A DNA stretch of 64,000 nucleotides from Curvularia sp. ZM96 (GCA_022457065.1 JAJGBQ010000004.1:248001-312000), one strand, 5' to 3'. Shown: positions 1-12,773, counted from the stretch's first letter. Translations and numbers: made by a program. Notes: generated by a model not told the origin, from the letters alone.

Positions 1-93
1 GGAAAAGGAGAGGGGGGTGCGAGAGAGAAGATGGCAGAGTATGCGAAGAAACAAGCGGCAGCGTTTAGGGATGAGAGTGGTGTGATTGAGTAG
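1..93 (+). CDS. 3' end of an unidentified gene, cut by the window edge
   Basis: Frame 1 is open from the first base to a TAG at 91-93 and gives a lysine, alanine and glutamate-rich tail of 30 residues ending in RDESGVIE. The composition looks like a real hydrophilic C-terminus, and the bases after the stop become AT-rich as in a 3' UTR. It would be a plus-strand gene converging on the minus-strand BAR-protein gene to its right. The family cannot be recognised from so little sequence, and a chance ORF is possible. Confidence 0.4.
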   Translation, partial: GKGEGGAREKMAEYAKKQAAAFRDESGVIE

Positions 94-499
94 GGGATAG
101 ACTCGTTTTTTCTGGAGATAGAAGAGGAAAAGTCAATAGAGCAATCGATAAAACAAATCTTCTAGAGAAGCGCTGGAGATTGTTGAGACACGCCGTGACG
201 TAGTGTATTCTCGCAAGGAAACATACCCAGGCAGTACCAGTAGCCAAATCTTCTTAATACCAGACTATCACTCACTCGACTACCAAAAAATTTGATCTGA
301 GAAAAGCCAGTGACACAGTCATGCCTAGACAATCCCTCAAACAACTGTATATTCATCCACTGCCTACACCAAAGCCACAATATAATGCTCATCCACACCC
401 TCCTTCACCCTTCACGACAGTCTCTGGATAAAAGACACTCTACAACTCCTCGCGTGCCCTACGGTAGCTAGCCTGTCACCACAACGCATCAGTTGGGCC
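94..499. other. Convergent intergenic stretch, no gene seen
   Basis: This lies between the stop of the partial plus-strand ORF and the stop of the minus-strand Gvp36-like gene. It is AT-richer than its flanks, has stops in all frames and most likely holds the two 3' UTRs. Nothing else is supported. Confidence 0.6.
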
Positions 500-1744
500 C
501 TAAAAGTCAGACGACTGATGTCTACGCACCTCCTGTTCAACCTGCAGTTGTTCGACAACGGGAGCCAGCTCCGACAGGATCTCGTACGCCTTCTTGTGGT
601 ACTCGAGTTGGGCAGCGATGAGGTCGGCGAGGTTGCGGAGAGGCTCGGGAGTATCGAGAACCTTATCACAAAAAGTTAGCATACCAATTCATGGTCAACG
701 AGAATCCCTCCTCCTCAACGTACATTCTTCATGACACCAACGGCCTCCTCAGTCTGGCCGACAAACTCGTCCTCGGCCTGCTCAATCTTGGCTCTGGCCT
801 CCTCGCTCAAATCGTCGTCCATGTTGTCCTTCTTCGGGGGCTGGCCAGGCAGCGTGAAAGCCGGACCCCTGGCAGCGGCTTTGGTGGCATCGAGCGTCAA
901 CCGTGAGTTTTCAACCGCCTTGCGGGCACGTGTAGCAAACTGGATGTTAGTGTTAAGAGTAGTGCTCCAGCCAGAAAGGAAGCGGCTCTGGATCTGAGCA
1001 TCTTGTGCCAGGCGTGCCTCGCCAACCTTCTCGCTGGCAATGGCATACTTCTCGAGAGCAGTAGCAAGCGGGTCCTCGCCTGACGATGTTTGCTCAGATG
1101 TGAGCATGTGCGAGGCATTGAGAGCAGCGCGGGCAACGGCATGGCTGAAAGTCTTGGGCTGGGGCTTTGCAGAAGGAGGGGCAGTAAGGGCAGCCTGGGC
1201 TTCGGCGGGAGAGGTAGCGCTTGAAAGGAGGTTGACCTTTTCAGCAACGGTGCGGCCGAGGTCGTTAAAGGACTCGCGGATGTTGGCTGGGTAGTCGTAG
1301 GCTTCGTTGGCGTATTGTGAGCTAGACAGTCAGATAAGGCTACGGAGCAGGGTGCGGCGGGCCATACGTGACCTGGAGCATGGTCGTGTGCACCTTTTTC
1401 AGCGCATCGACCCGCTTCTCAAGCTCAATGTAGTCCGGGGGAAGTTGAGTCTGTCATAGCCCCGTGTTAATTGTGCCCTATCTGCGGTTCGTTCGTACGC
1501 TCCCATGGTACAACGAGGGACTGTATGGGGAGACTGCGCACCTTGTCCTCGACATTGCCAACCTGCTCCTTGACATACTGCTGTGTCCTGGCAGCCCAGG
1601 GGGTAAAGGTGGCGCTGTAGCAACCGTGTCAGCCTGGGTGTTCGTATGCTGTGCCCGCGGGACCAAGCCAGCGTTGGCGGGGTGTCCTGGGTGTGCCTAC
1701 GAAATGTTCTTTCCGAACGCCGAGATCTTGCCGAGGTTTTCCAT
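500..1744 (-). CDS. gvp36: Gvp36-like BAR domain protein
   Basis: Five exons (1744-1701, 1614-1542, 1450-1368, 1321-724, 661-500) join in phase to 319 residues, close to the roughly 326 of yeast Gvp36. The protein starts MENLGKISAFGKN, has helical stretches around QYANEAYDYPANIRESF, and a conserved block ALEKYAIASEKVGEARLAQD about half way along. These are hallmarks of the fungal Gvp36 branch of BAR proteins, Golgi and endosome-associated membrane-curvature proteins involved in endocytosis and vacuole integrity. Every intron has GT...AG ends, and the ATG is the first one in frame before the conserved N-terminus. The first exon is only 44 nt. A generic BAR function is near certain; orthology to Gvp36 is inferred from remembered family sequence. 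Confidence 0.85.
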
Positions 1745-3115
1745 TGCAGTACGGTGGATTTGGCGTGTATCGAGACTGTGATGGTGGTTGCTCTCGAGGG
1801 TGGGGCGTGGCTGTTGGTCGTGCTCTGGCGACTTTCATGTGTCGCTCCGCCGTTGCTGTCAGGGCGGCGCATGAGCCCTGCATTGCGCTAGTCCCGTTTG
1901 GGGCCACTGTGATTCTCCGCGTTGCGCTGGCCTCATGCTCCGGATGGTGCATTTGTTCCTTGATCAGGCACAGCAAAAGCTTGTTTTTCTCGCTTGGCAC
2001 CCGGAAGCGAGACTGCTACAAGTGTCAACCAGAGGATTGGTCAAATGTCCAGCCATGTCCTGATGTGGTGCTTGGAGAGGGATGTTTGCCACGCTAGCAA
2101 TCACCATGGGTGCTCACGACCAAACACCATCACATGCCTGGGATATTAGCCTGAGGTCCGCTGGAACACCTCTCAAAACAAGGCGCATTAGAAGATCAAC
2201 ATATCACAAGGGGCTGCCCCACTGGTTGACTCAGCACAAAATAGATACAGGGATCACGTTGACGGCAGCAGTCGCCTCAAACTGCGCCAACAGCCAACAG
2301 CAACCAGATCAGCCTTTCACAGCCAAATGCGGTTGAGACGAGAGAAAAGGAAAGTGATAAAGAAAAGGGCGTCAGGAACAATCCCCTTGATCTCCGGAGA
2401 CACAAGCAATGGAACCTGACTAGTGATTACGGGCAGCTTTTGGGAAGTGAATCCATCAACAATCCGCTTTTATTACTCCACTGCTAGTATTTCCGTGGAG
2501 GTCGCTCGCTCAATGCTACGCTCCATGACTATGAGCGCATATGTATGCATCCCTAATTTCGCAATCCAGCTCTGCGGCGTCATCCACCTATCGAGCCATC
2601 CTTCTCTTCATGCCCATAAATAAACTTTCCACAACCTTTGCATGTGCATCCTTCCTGACCTCCTGGTATATTAATTGGCAGTGTGCGTCCAATACCTCAT
2701 CTTCATCAGATGTCAAAACCAATATGTCGTCTGGCATTGCCTACAGCCGTCACACTGCATAGATCGGCCTTTATGCTCGCCTCATTCTTCCTCTTTAGTG
2801 TAAAGACACCCGAAGCCGCAGAGCATCGAGATGTGATACAACGCCCGCGGCTGCCGCTGCATCGCACGCAAGCCAGGTTGCATCTGTCGATCAACGTGTG
2901 ACAAGACGCCTCTCGGTAGTATACACCCGAAAGATCAGGGCGATGGAGCGTTTCAAATACAAAAACAAAGGCCCTCCATTAGACTAGACACAAGCGGTGC
3001 ATAAGGGAACGTAGGGGTATCGTTAAGCGTATTTGGGGTATAAACAAAATATGCACTCCAATTTCTTCATTGCAAGACTGTGTATGGCACCTGTGCTCCA
3101 TGTAAATAGGCCATT
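1745..3115. other. Intergenic: upstream of the BAR gene, 3' flank of the Zn2Cys6 gene
   Basis: No convincing gene. The minus strand holds a 49-codon ORF (2737-2588) whose frame reads through one TAG for another 23 codons; it is listed as a weak finding. The rest is likely promoter and 5' UTR of the minus-strand BAR gene and 3' UTR of the regulator that ends at 3116. Confidence 0.5.
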
Positions 3116-5603
3116 TTACTGAATGGAGTACTCATTTCGTAGTCCGGGCACATGAGACTCTGCGATTGATGACTTTCGGTCGCTTCCATAGCCTGATTGC
3201 CAATCCGGAGAACCGTAGGCAGAGCCCAAGCCATCAGCGCTCGTTATTGTCATATTGTCAGACATCGGAGAGTCTGAGATGGTGAGTGAGCTGAAGATGC
3301 CGCGCATTTCGCGCAAGTCTTCGGAGACTTGGTCTTTTGGCGCTTGTGTGCGGTCTTTGATGAAGTCCTTGATAGATCGGATAATCGAGGGGCAATGTTC
3401 GTCGTTAGGCAGCCACCAGTCGGACGGTGCGGCGCCCATTGATTCTAGCATGCGGTTCCTCATGACGTCGGAGTAGATATACCTGGAGGGTTTGTTAGCA
3501 TGATGCATAGCGTACCCAGACTGCCGCTCGAAAACCAAACGTTGGCCAGATCTGTAGGAGCAAATATGCTTACCCGGCTGCTTCTACTTTGGTGAATGTC
3601 CGACGGACCCACTGCATGGTCTTTTGGTCTTTGGGCAAAAATAAAGCGGCAATTGCAAAGCTGACTTGAGCTTCTAGCAGTGTTCCTGGAGGTGCCTCTG
3701 GATATGCACACATGGCCTCAAACATTTGAACCACTTGATACGCCATTTTGGTATACTCTGGATCCATGGGCTGTTTCAACGCCATCGAGGTCGAAATGGC
3801 AAACATGAACTGGATGCCCCACATGTCCATGTACAAAAAGTTGGTCGTCCACAGCGGTCCGCCCCAGATAAGGTCCGGTTCGTAAGGATTCGTAATGTCG
3901 TCGGGATCCGGGGTTCCAGGGATGCTGTGTACCTTGTGGCTCGGATCTAGCAAAACCGCCGGTATCTCTCTCTGCAACGAGTCTATTCTTTCTCGGAGCA
4001 AGGGCAGTTGGGCCATGAACTCCTGAGGACTGATGAGTCCCTTACCAGTCCTTGCAAAGAGATCGTTCGAATCTTTTGCCACCAATCGCGAATGCGCAAA
4101 GCGTTCTTCATACTTCATGCCCAGGTCATCTGGATTATCTTTGACCTTTTGAACATAGGCGTTGTGGACGGCTTCGTACCATTCTCGACCCAACACCGCC
4201 TCTCCGCCGGACTGGAACCCTAGGAACAGATCGAATCGAATGTACCAGAGCAGGACCTTGGAGAGGAAGTCGGACTTTGTAATAGTTTCGGGTGTGTACA
4301 GGCGTGTGAGCATTTCAAACGCGGCCTTCTGGTGACCCATCAAGTTGACCCAGTCACCAAGCATCTCCTGGCATTGCTGTTAGAAGACTGAACTCAGCCC
4401 AACAGTTTTGTCCTTACCTCTATGCTTGCTAGTTGTAAGATGGTCAGAAAGGTGGCAAGCCCCTGCTTCTTATTCTTCTCAATGGACACACGTAGGCGTG
4501 AAACCGATTCGTTATAAAATTGGAGAAAGCTCGACATACGACCGTCCGGCTGGGAAAGTGTATGAAAATAGGCTGCGTATCCTGCGACGGCGTATTTGAG
4601 AGGTTCAAACTTCATAACCCAGCTCATAAAGTCGTCCTTCAAAAAGTTGTGTGTATCTCTCTTGAGAGAGTAATGATGGATAGACATGTGGTTGCGGAAG
4701 TAGTTGAGATAGAACGAGAGGTCCCGGGTCATGTTTGAGACAGGCTTTGCGGGTTGTGCACTTCCTTTTCGAGATAGCGACGGCCGCACGGTGGGCGGAA
4801 CGGTAGATGAAGCTTCAGTCGATGGAGAGACACTTTGATCGAGGTACGAGCCAGGCGTATGAGATGAATCGCGAGTATCTTGACTTCTTGACATGTCGTC
4901 ATCATCGTAGTCGGCATAGTCCTCTTCCTCATCCTCGTCCTTTATGGCGGCCAGACGTTCCTTGACATCTTCATCACGGTCCTCGGGCGACGAAGTGTTT
5001 TCGGCAGAGGAGGATTTTCCTGATTTGGACCCGCTGCGGGTAGATTTCTGACTAGATTGTGAGTCGGGATAGACGCATTCGCGGCCTCCCTTGTGACATC
5101 CTGGTGAAAACTGTCAGAAATCAAACCCTATCTAAACGGGCCAGAGATAGGAGCAGACAACTCACTCTCGCATACGGGATGGTTTTCATCACACTGGCAG
5201 GCGTCAATCACGTCGGTCATGCCCAATGAATCATTACAGCACATACCTTGACTCTCCGCTGTCTGCAAGTATAGCATCCACTCCGGGTCCTCCGGTGCTT
5301 TACCTGCTCGCCAGGTGCTGGGCGCCGACGCGCGCGACTGTTGGCAGTATGCGCGGAACCCATGGGACCAGATGTATCATCGTAGTGATCGGTATAGCTC
5401 GGCTGGCCGATGTTCTCGTACTGCACAAAAGGTCCCGGAGCGCCTGGTTGGAAGGGGTTGTCTGGTAGGGTCAGGGGATAGGAGCCATGTGAGATGATAC
5501 CTGGCGGGGCATGTTGGAGGTTGTTGTTGGGGATGGCGTTGGGATCGATGTTGTAGTATTGAGGCGGAATATTGTGGCCTGGCGGGGGATAGTATCCAGA
5601 CAT
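3116..5603 (-). CDS. Zn2Cys6 transcription factor, PRO1/RosA/NosA type
   Basis: Five exons (5603-5247, 5193-5166, 5100-4418, 4367-3574, 3482-3116) join in phase to 742 residues. A Pro/Tyr/Asn-rich N-terminus precedes the motif HRRTRSGCYTCRQRRVK, then CDENHPVCERCHKGGREC, giving Cys spacing 2-6-6-2-6 at about residues 109-136. The cluster is spread over three exons, one of only 28 nt. An acidic Ser/Asp/Glu stretch follows, then a long helical fungal-TF region beginning DLSFYLNYFRNHMSIHHYS. The HRRTRSGC basic start and the following region resemble sexual-development regulators of the PRO1/RosA/NosA group (nuclear, DNA-binding). The ATG at 5603 is chosen because the frame upstream has no ATG. 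The exact subgroup is uncertain. About 5 kb of non-coding DNA lies upstream. Confidence 0.85.
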
Positions 5604-6045
5604 GTCTTGTGAGATATGATGGGGGAGTTTGCGCAGTGAGGGCGTGCAAGTTGGTCGAAGTGATGGATATCTGGGGACGGTAGTGGTTGGGGACAGAGGG
5701 CCAACGTCATTCAGTTGCAAGGGTCCCGAGGTCGATCGCCGTATTAACGGGTGTGACAATAGCTCGGGCGCCAGGTACAGGGAATTTGAAAGAATATGGT
5801 TGTAGGGGTTAGTCTAATGCACACTGATATCGGCGCGCGGATGCTGTCCCCCAGTTAACACTTGGGCCAGGCGATTCAACGACGTCCCTGGTTGCCCTGG
5901 GTGCTGCCTACACACGGAGCCAAGTAGTCTGCGCGACACCAGAAATGCTGGCGCCGGAGGCATATGCAGCACCAATCAGAGACCAGGGGGGGAAATGGTC
6001 AGTTTTGGAAGAGCGAGCCCAGCAGGCGCCAGGTCAAAAGGTCGT

Positions 6046-6116
6046 GTGAGAGGAAGAGAAACAGAGGGACAGAGAGTCAGAGAGTGAGCGAAGGAGTGAG
6101 CGAGAGCGAGAGAGCC
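6046..6116. repeat. GA-rich low-complexity tract
   Basis: Imperfect repeats of AGAG, GAGCGA and AGTGAGCG units in the upstream region of the Zn2Cys6 gene. A purine tract on plus is a pyrimidine tract on the coding strand of the regulator, as often seen in fungal promoters and leaders. Confidence 0.7.
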
Positions 6117-9100
6117 GGCCCGGGAGACAGAGAGGCTTGTGTCTAGTCCTGGGAAGAAGCAATGTTGGATGGCCAGGAACGGATAGTCTGAGATTCATCA
6201 AACGTCTGCATCTGAGAAGCCGGGGTGCGTCAAAGGGGAAAAAGCAAGCCCAAGCCCCGATGAGTTGTCTCCCTTCCCTCCCTCCCACCTGGGCCGCCGT
6301 GGGCCGTGCACCTAAACGCTTCCGCTTTCCGCGCAACACTGGCATCCCAGAACTGATCGATTTCGGCCATCGACAACCGTGCGAACAGGCCCACCCACAC
6401 CCATTCGCCTCAACTCTGGGGGCAGGTCAGACAAAAAGAGGCAGAGATAGAGCAAAGAAAGGGTCCGCCGCCTCCGTATTCCCCTCTCCGTTGCGCCTCT
6501 CAAAGGCCGTAGACGGCCCATTTTGACACATCCCCGGCGATGATCCCGCCTGTCAACTTTGGACTATTACTGTTAGGCGTGCTGTCTTGACCTATCTTGT
6601 GCATGGCGGACGCGGGCTTCCTCTAACAATTGCAAATCTAAGAGGGTCGAGGATCGCCTTTGCAGCAGACGGATCCAGCCAAGAGGGGGGGCGTCGAAGC
6701 ACAAACCCGGCCATGATATGCACCGACCTTAAGGGTGGTGAGGGCGGCATGGTGGGGCTCACAGGCAAAGCCCCATCCCTCTTTCCCCCCCCAAGCCAGT
6801 CCGTCAGCGACTGGTGGCGGGTCCGATTGCGACGACACTGGTGCTGCACTGGAATCGGTCGTCACAATGCGCGCGCGCACATACACATATGTACATGGCC
6901 GTAAGAGTCATGTAGATACGTCGAGATGTATCAAATCTCTCGACCGCAAAGCACTGGGTACATGAGGCTATGGGGTGGAATATAGACAGGCATGGACCAA
7001 GACACGGTTCTCCTAAAGTGGGGATTAGGCCGATGCAATGTAGTGCAATTGCCCGGCGGAGGGCCTTTAGACTTTCAAGCCTCATCAATGAGCGTGCCTG
7101 TTTATAAACAGACATGTCGAGATTGATGGTCGGCCAGGCAGAGACGGCTAGCGAAGGATAGCACGTATATTAGCCCGCTATGCAGGCTTGTCGACAAGAC
7201 CCACTGACTCAACAGCATGCGCATCGGCGGGAGAAGGAGGGCTGCTTCGAGAAGGTGGCAGCCATGGCGGCTAACTACTGTCAGCACGCTTCATACTCAG
7301 CTCCGGATCCTAGTCCCGTGGCAACCGTAGCTCTGGGACAGGTTGGGGAGAGTGGGCGGGATGCGTGGCGCAGATGCGGATGGGGCAGGCAGAGTGGCAT
7401 GATCAGGATTCAGGATTGCCCTGCTGCTGTGTGTCTGGTGCAATTTGGGCGGCAGCAGAGCGTATAGTGCTCTTGAATACGGTAGAGCAGGTAGATGGCG
7501 CTGTGGTGTGTGCGCTCTCGAAGGGGCGGATGGGCGTGGCAGCCAATGGCGGGGCGAGCGTCGATGGACGATGTCAGCCAGCCAGAACGATATCGTCATG
7601 GGCCCTGTCTGACAAGAGAGCATGGAGACGGTACGGAAGATGCTGATGCAGATGTCCATGTCACGATTCTGCCCTATGCCCAGCACGGCACCCTGGCGGA
7701 TGCTGTAGTTGCAGCTCCGCGAGGCCGTGAGTGGTGGATTGGGGGGCGCCATGGCGGCGGTGGGCCTCTGGATCATGGACATCGCATCTCATTTGCAAGA
7801 TGCAGTCTGTGGGTTGCAGCGTCTGCCGGACGGCATCTCTGGGACGCTCTCGCCCATGGCCCATGGCCGTCTTCCTGTCTGCCGCAGGAGCACGCCAAGT
7901 GCGGACCGCCGTGTGATGGTGGCGCATGCGGCCAGAGACGGGGCGAATGAGCTGCGTAGTGCGGCAGAAGAGGCTGGACATCTGTCACATGAGGCGAGTC
8001 AGTGTGCGAGCAGCATGTCGGTATGTCAGTTAGTGCGTCTGTTGTGTATGCGTATGGAGATGAGCATGAGATGGCATGAGGACCGTAATCACAATGGATG
8101 AATGATGGAGGTCAGAGTCAGAGTCGGAGCGACCAGAGTCCGTGGCCACGGCACAGTCAGCCCCACGTGTGTTTGCAGGGTCAGCCCTTCTTGCGCACAA
8201 GCTTGGACCTGCACACCCACAAACAAGCAAAGACGGACGAGCTGTGAAACTCTCCGTTGCTGCTCTGCTGCCCTCTCGTCGCGGCCTCATTCGTCTGGCC
8301 CTCTTGATAGCCTAGCCTCCAACGTCATCACATCTGCCGTATCATTGTCATTGGCACTCTCGACGCTTCTCCACCCTGTCTCACCTTCGCGCATCTAGTA
8401 CACATGTATGTACATCCAGCAACCGCCTAATCAACCTCACGCACACAAAGGACGCCGCCGCGGACCGTTTCAGCAAACTTCCCGGAGCAAAGAAGCGAGC
8501 CAGACAGGTTCTTCAGTGCCCACATGGCGTCTTGAATGGACAGGACCTGGGTACATGTTCGAGCCCAAGAGGCACAGCTACAGTACATGACGATAAAATG
8601 CTCCATTATTGATTCTATTGACGTCGTTCCTGCCTGAACCGGCGCTACAATCTCCGAGCCGGGCCACAGTCGAATGGCAGTTCTGGGAATTGTCAGAGTG
8701 GAGACGAGTCGAAATGGAGCCAAGTCCAACTCCTACTCTAGACCCAGGCTGCATCGTCCATCTGCTATAGCAAACGCTCTGTGCATCTCTGTCGACAACG
8801 GCTAAGACCAGGGATGCGCCGGTAAAAAGCCGCAAAGCCGTCGTGGGTGATGTGGTCTGCTGGGAGAGCCGGGCAACCAACAACACGACATGCCCTTTTT
8901 GGTCGCCAGCAAGCACTAGGGCGTGCATGTGCCAAGCAAAATCAGTCCAACAAGTTGAGTCGAGGATAAAATTCCTACCTGGGACATGCCTCAACAGGCT
9001 ATCTTCCCTACCCATCAGCCTAATGTATTGCAGTATGTACTGTACTATGTACATTCCGACACCACTGGCGACACATATGCAGGGCCTCTGCAAAGAAGCC

Positions 9101-9606
9101 CACGCCCTTAATTAGACCGGTACAAAACAACGCACCACACTGCCCAACCAGGCATGGTTCCCTTGACCCAACACTGCTCTAGACTATGTCTAGACTACCT
9201 CTGAACATATTGTACCGTTCGCTCCAAACTAATCACGCACGTCATGTCCTGTACGTCTCCGGAGCCAATGTCATCCCTCTTTCCCTTCTTTCCTTTCTTC
9301 CTCCGTCTCCCCGGCCCCAGTCCTTTATCCTTGTCGATAACGGCCACTCAGCTGCTCTCTCTCGCCCACTCAGGTCCTCTCTTGCAGACCTATCAACCGC
9401 ACTCACAAGCCTGATCTTGTTTTCTTTGTGTCTATGTTTAGCACGCATCTACATAATGTGTACCACCAAGCCCAGCCCCCCTTCCTTGTCCATAACACCC
9501 GCAAACCCGTTTTCATGCCCTCCCATCACGTGCTTGCCTTGCACTCCGCGGGGACAAAAAAAATGAAGCAACGGACGTGGATTCATCCGAGCCTGTATGC
9601 ATCAGG

Positions 9607-9645
9607 CCACACCCACACACATACATACATACACACACACACAGG
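9607..9645. repeat. CA / TACA microsatellite
   Basis: Runs of CACA and CATA units within non-coding DNA, seen directly in the sequence. Confidence 0.85.
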
Positions 9646-10084
9646 CACAGCAATTTGCATTGTTCACACCGTGTATGTTGCAAGTGACAAATCACAGACT
9701 CAGTGCAGTATCAGGGGACACAGAGCGCAGAGTCGATCTGTACCAGCACACCGACAAACGGTCGGCTTGGTTGTTGTCCACCATGATGAGCGGCTCAACG
9801 ATAATCACAAAAAAGACAATCAACACACATACTCTGTCTTGTCCCTTGATTCTTCATTCGAGACTACAGCAAAAGTCAAATTTGTCTGACGCATTGCTTT
9901 TGATTCCCTTGCTCCTCTCATCTCCATGTCTAAAGAAACCCACAACCCACATATACACACGTAAACGCATCAAGAAAATCAAGCAGTAGAGGACAAAAAG
10001 AGAATCTTCAAGGAGATTCGTTTCATGTGGCTTTGCATTCACCCCTTACATATGTCGTATCTCTCGTCATTCCCCACGTCTCGG

Positions 10085-10113
10085 TTGCTTGCTTGCTCGC
10101 TCGCTCGCTTGCT
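10085..10113. repeat. GCTT/GCTC tetranucleotide repeat
   Basis: Seven imperfect 4-bp units alternating GCTT and GCTC, about 475 bp beyond the stop of the RING gene. Confidence 0.8.
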
Positions 10114-10587
10114 GACAAGAAAAGAAGAAGACTGTGAGAGTGAGTGATAAGGGGAAGAGAAACGAGAGAGGAAAAAACTTAAAAAGGAAAAGAAAAAGGA
10201 AATATATCAAGGGCTAAAAAAAGATAACATTTCCATACACCCACGCCTTTCTTTACCTGTTCCCGGAGATGCTCAACCCCATGATGCCAGAGAATATGCC
10301 GAAGAAGGTTTTGTGCCTGACGCCCCCATATAAACGTTAGAGTTTCGCTGTAACTGATGTGAAAAAAAAATCGACAGAGAGAGGGGAAAAAAGGAAACAA
10401 TAAGGAAAAGGGTGATGTATGATACGCTTGCTGCTGTCCACTCCCAAACCTGTATTCAAGCAAGACGAGAAGGGGGAGATGCTGGCCGTTGACATAACAA
10501 AGGGGGTATATATATGAGAGAAGAATCGAGTAGAGGCTTTTTGTTTCGCCATCCGAGAGCGCACATCGAGACGTATTCATCACACAT

Positions 10588-12773
10588 TTACGCTGCTGCT
10601 TGTGGCAACGAGGCTGGAGGCATGTTGGGTGGAGCATCGCTGTCTTTGGCCGTCTCATGTACACCTTCGCCTCGGCATAGTGGACACGAGTTGCGTCCCG
10701 TGGTCAACCACTGCAGTGCAATTAGTAAGCGCATATACGAGCTACAAATCGGGCCCAACGTACCTGGTCAATGCAGATCTTGTGGAACATGTGTTCGCAC
10801 TTGACCAGTTTTCGTGCCTCCTCGTCGGCTTCAAAGTCGCACAAGCAGACTAGGCAGCGTGCACCAGCAGCGAGAGCAATCGTCTCCTCGCCCTCAACCG
10901 CGTCAGCTACCAGGGTACCGCCATTGTCGCGGATTCGGAGCAGGCCAGGGGCTGAGGCCACATCCTCCTCGCTTGCAACCGGTGGTTTTGCGGGGCCCAG
11001 AATGGACGAGAGCAGCATCATGTCCTCGTATGTGGGCGAGTCGGTGAAGAGGCTCGGCGTGGTGAGAATAGGGTGGTTTTCGGGATAACTGCCGCCCAAG
11101 ACATAGATGATCCAACTCCTTGAGCCTTCGCCAGGGTTGTTGTCCGGCTCCACCACACCTCTCCTGCGGGGCGCACCAGAGCCATACCGTGTAAAGTCGG
11201 ATTCGCTCAGGCGACGTGGTCGAGCGTTACGGGTCTGTGTTTGCGGCTCTTCCTCGGTTGGCTCAAGCGTCGAGCCACCACCCCTGCGAATGAAACTGTT
11301 TCGCCGAGAGGGTGTAGACGATTGTATGACTGGGGACGGGGGCGAGGTAGTTGCTGGCGTGGTGGCGCCTGATGGGCCGGCGGAGAGGTTCATGGTCGTA
11401 GCGGGTGTCGAGGGAGGAGGCTGAGGTCCTGGGGGCGAGTCCGTGAGTGTAGACCATGGACGAGGGCGCTCTGGGGCGATTCCACGGGGGTGTCTTTGGC
11501 TATCTTGGTTGGAGGAAAAGTTAAAGCCGCCCATGGACGCTCGCCGGCGGTGGCTGAAGCGGGTGCCGTTCTGGGGTGGCTGTAGAATGCTTGCATCGCC
11601 GGGTGAAGTAGGCGGGGTGGGAAAGCTGGAGAGGGCGTCGAGGAAGGGCGGTATGCTGGCGTCCTCCTGTCCCGTACCACTACCTGGCTGTATGGACCTG
11701 ATACCGACGATGATTATGGGCACCATCCTGCCCTCGCCCTCTTCGTCACCATCTGAAGCGCCGGTTGCTGAGCCGGTGCCTTGACTTCCATCGTTGTCAC
11801 TCCTTGAGCCGTCAGCAGCTGTGCCAAAGCGAAACATTCTAAAGAAGTTGAGCGGTGCCTGGCCAGCGCCGGGGACATCCCCACCAGCACCGTCGTCATT
11901 GCCCCGCAGTGCCGATGCTATGCTGCCATTCTGCAGAGACTGCAGGAAGGTATCAAAGGTGCCGTCTCGTGTGGCTGCTTGGTTGTCGTCGCCTACGAGC
12001 GAGGCTGCTGTGGCGGCCGCAGCCAGCGAGAGCAGCCTGGACAGCACGTCGGCCTGGTCCTCGCCCTGGCGCAGCTGCTGGGCATTGTCCATGGTGTCGC
12101 CCTCGTGCCACAAGGAACGCCGTCTGCGCTGGTGGCCTATCATGTTGCGTATCCGCCGCTGCGAGGGAATGATGCCAAGCGAACGTCCGTCCCGTCGCAG
12201 GGGACTCAAGGGCGCCAGAGGGCGCTGGCGATGGGCGTCTGGGCGATCGGTGGGCGAGTTTGAACGCAGCAGCTGGTCGAAGTCGAGCCCCAGGTCCGGC
12301 ACCTGCACGCGTGGAAGGACCAGCCCTCGGTCGCTGGGCGTGTGCCGGAGGGCTGAGCGGGTGGGAGAGCTGCGTCTGGCGGCGTCTGGCGGCGGCGTCG
12401 ATGTGCGAGCAGGCTCCAGATCACGTGTGCGCAGCGACGGGCGTCTCTGCAGCAGGCCCGTCATGGAGCTGAGCGAGGAGCGCGCTCGACTGAAGCGCGA
12501 GCGCTCGCGGGCGGGCGGGAGCTCTGGCTGGTGGTCGGGAGGCGGCAGCGGACGGCCATCGTGCCAGCCCAGATGTGAAGACAGGCGGCGGGAGAAGCGG
12601 GCTGCGGTGCTGGGGCGGGCCTGGTCGGGCGTGAGGGAGTGGGCGTCGGTGGTGATGTCGCTGTCGTGGAGGGTGCCGGAGGGCGAGGCGAGCAGGCCAG
12701 GCGCCCATGACCGCGGCCGTCGCCGCCGGGGAGCGTGGGCGTCAGAAGCGCCTCTGGAGTGTGCCTGTCCCAT
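10588..12773 (-). CDS. RING-H2 finger protein, probable E3 ubiquitin ligase
   Basis: Two exons (12773-10764 and 10710-10588) give 710 residues. The intron has a GTACGT donor, a TACTAAT-like branch point and a CTGCAG acceptor, and it splits the RING: CLVC...CEHMFHKIC lies in exon 1 and CPLC in exon 2, after WLTTGRNS. This makes a complete C-x2-C...C-x-H-x2-H-x2-C...C-x2-C RING-H2 at about residues 640-684. The first 600 residues are disordered, Arg/Ser/Pro-rich, with one conserved-looking patch (WIIYVLGGSYPENHPIL). RING-H2 domains recruit E2 enzymes, so a ubiquitin ligase role is expected; substrate and location are unknown. The start is the first ATG (MGQAHS). The gene is GC-rich with long spurious antisense ORFs. 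Confidence 0.85.

Larger units (their letters stand above)
5604..10587. other. About 5 kb intergenic region upstream of the Zn2Cys6 regulator
   Basis: No ORF here has recognisable content, good codon-phase structure or supporting splice sites. The sequence holds a GA-rich tract, CA/TACA microsatellites, pyrimidine-rich stretches (about 9270-9440) and a GCTT/GCTC repeat. The left part is upstream of the minus-strand regulator and the right end is 3' flank of the minus-strand RING gene. A long 5' leader or a non-coding RNA is possible but cannot be shown from sequence. Confidence 0.5.

Noticed and set aside
7297..8101. Overlapping ORFs in all frames upstream of the Zn2Cys6 gene
   Set aside because: Low-complexity GC-rich sequence with no consistent splice structure, motif or hydrophobic pattern.
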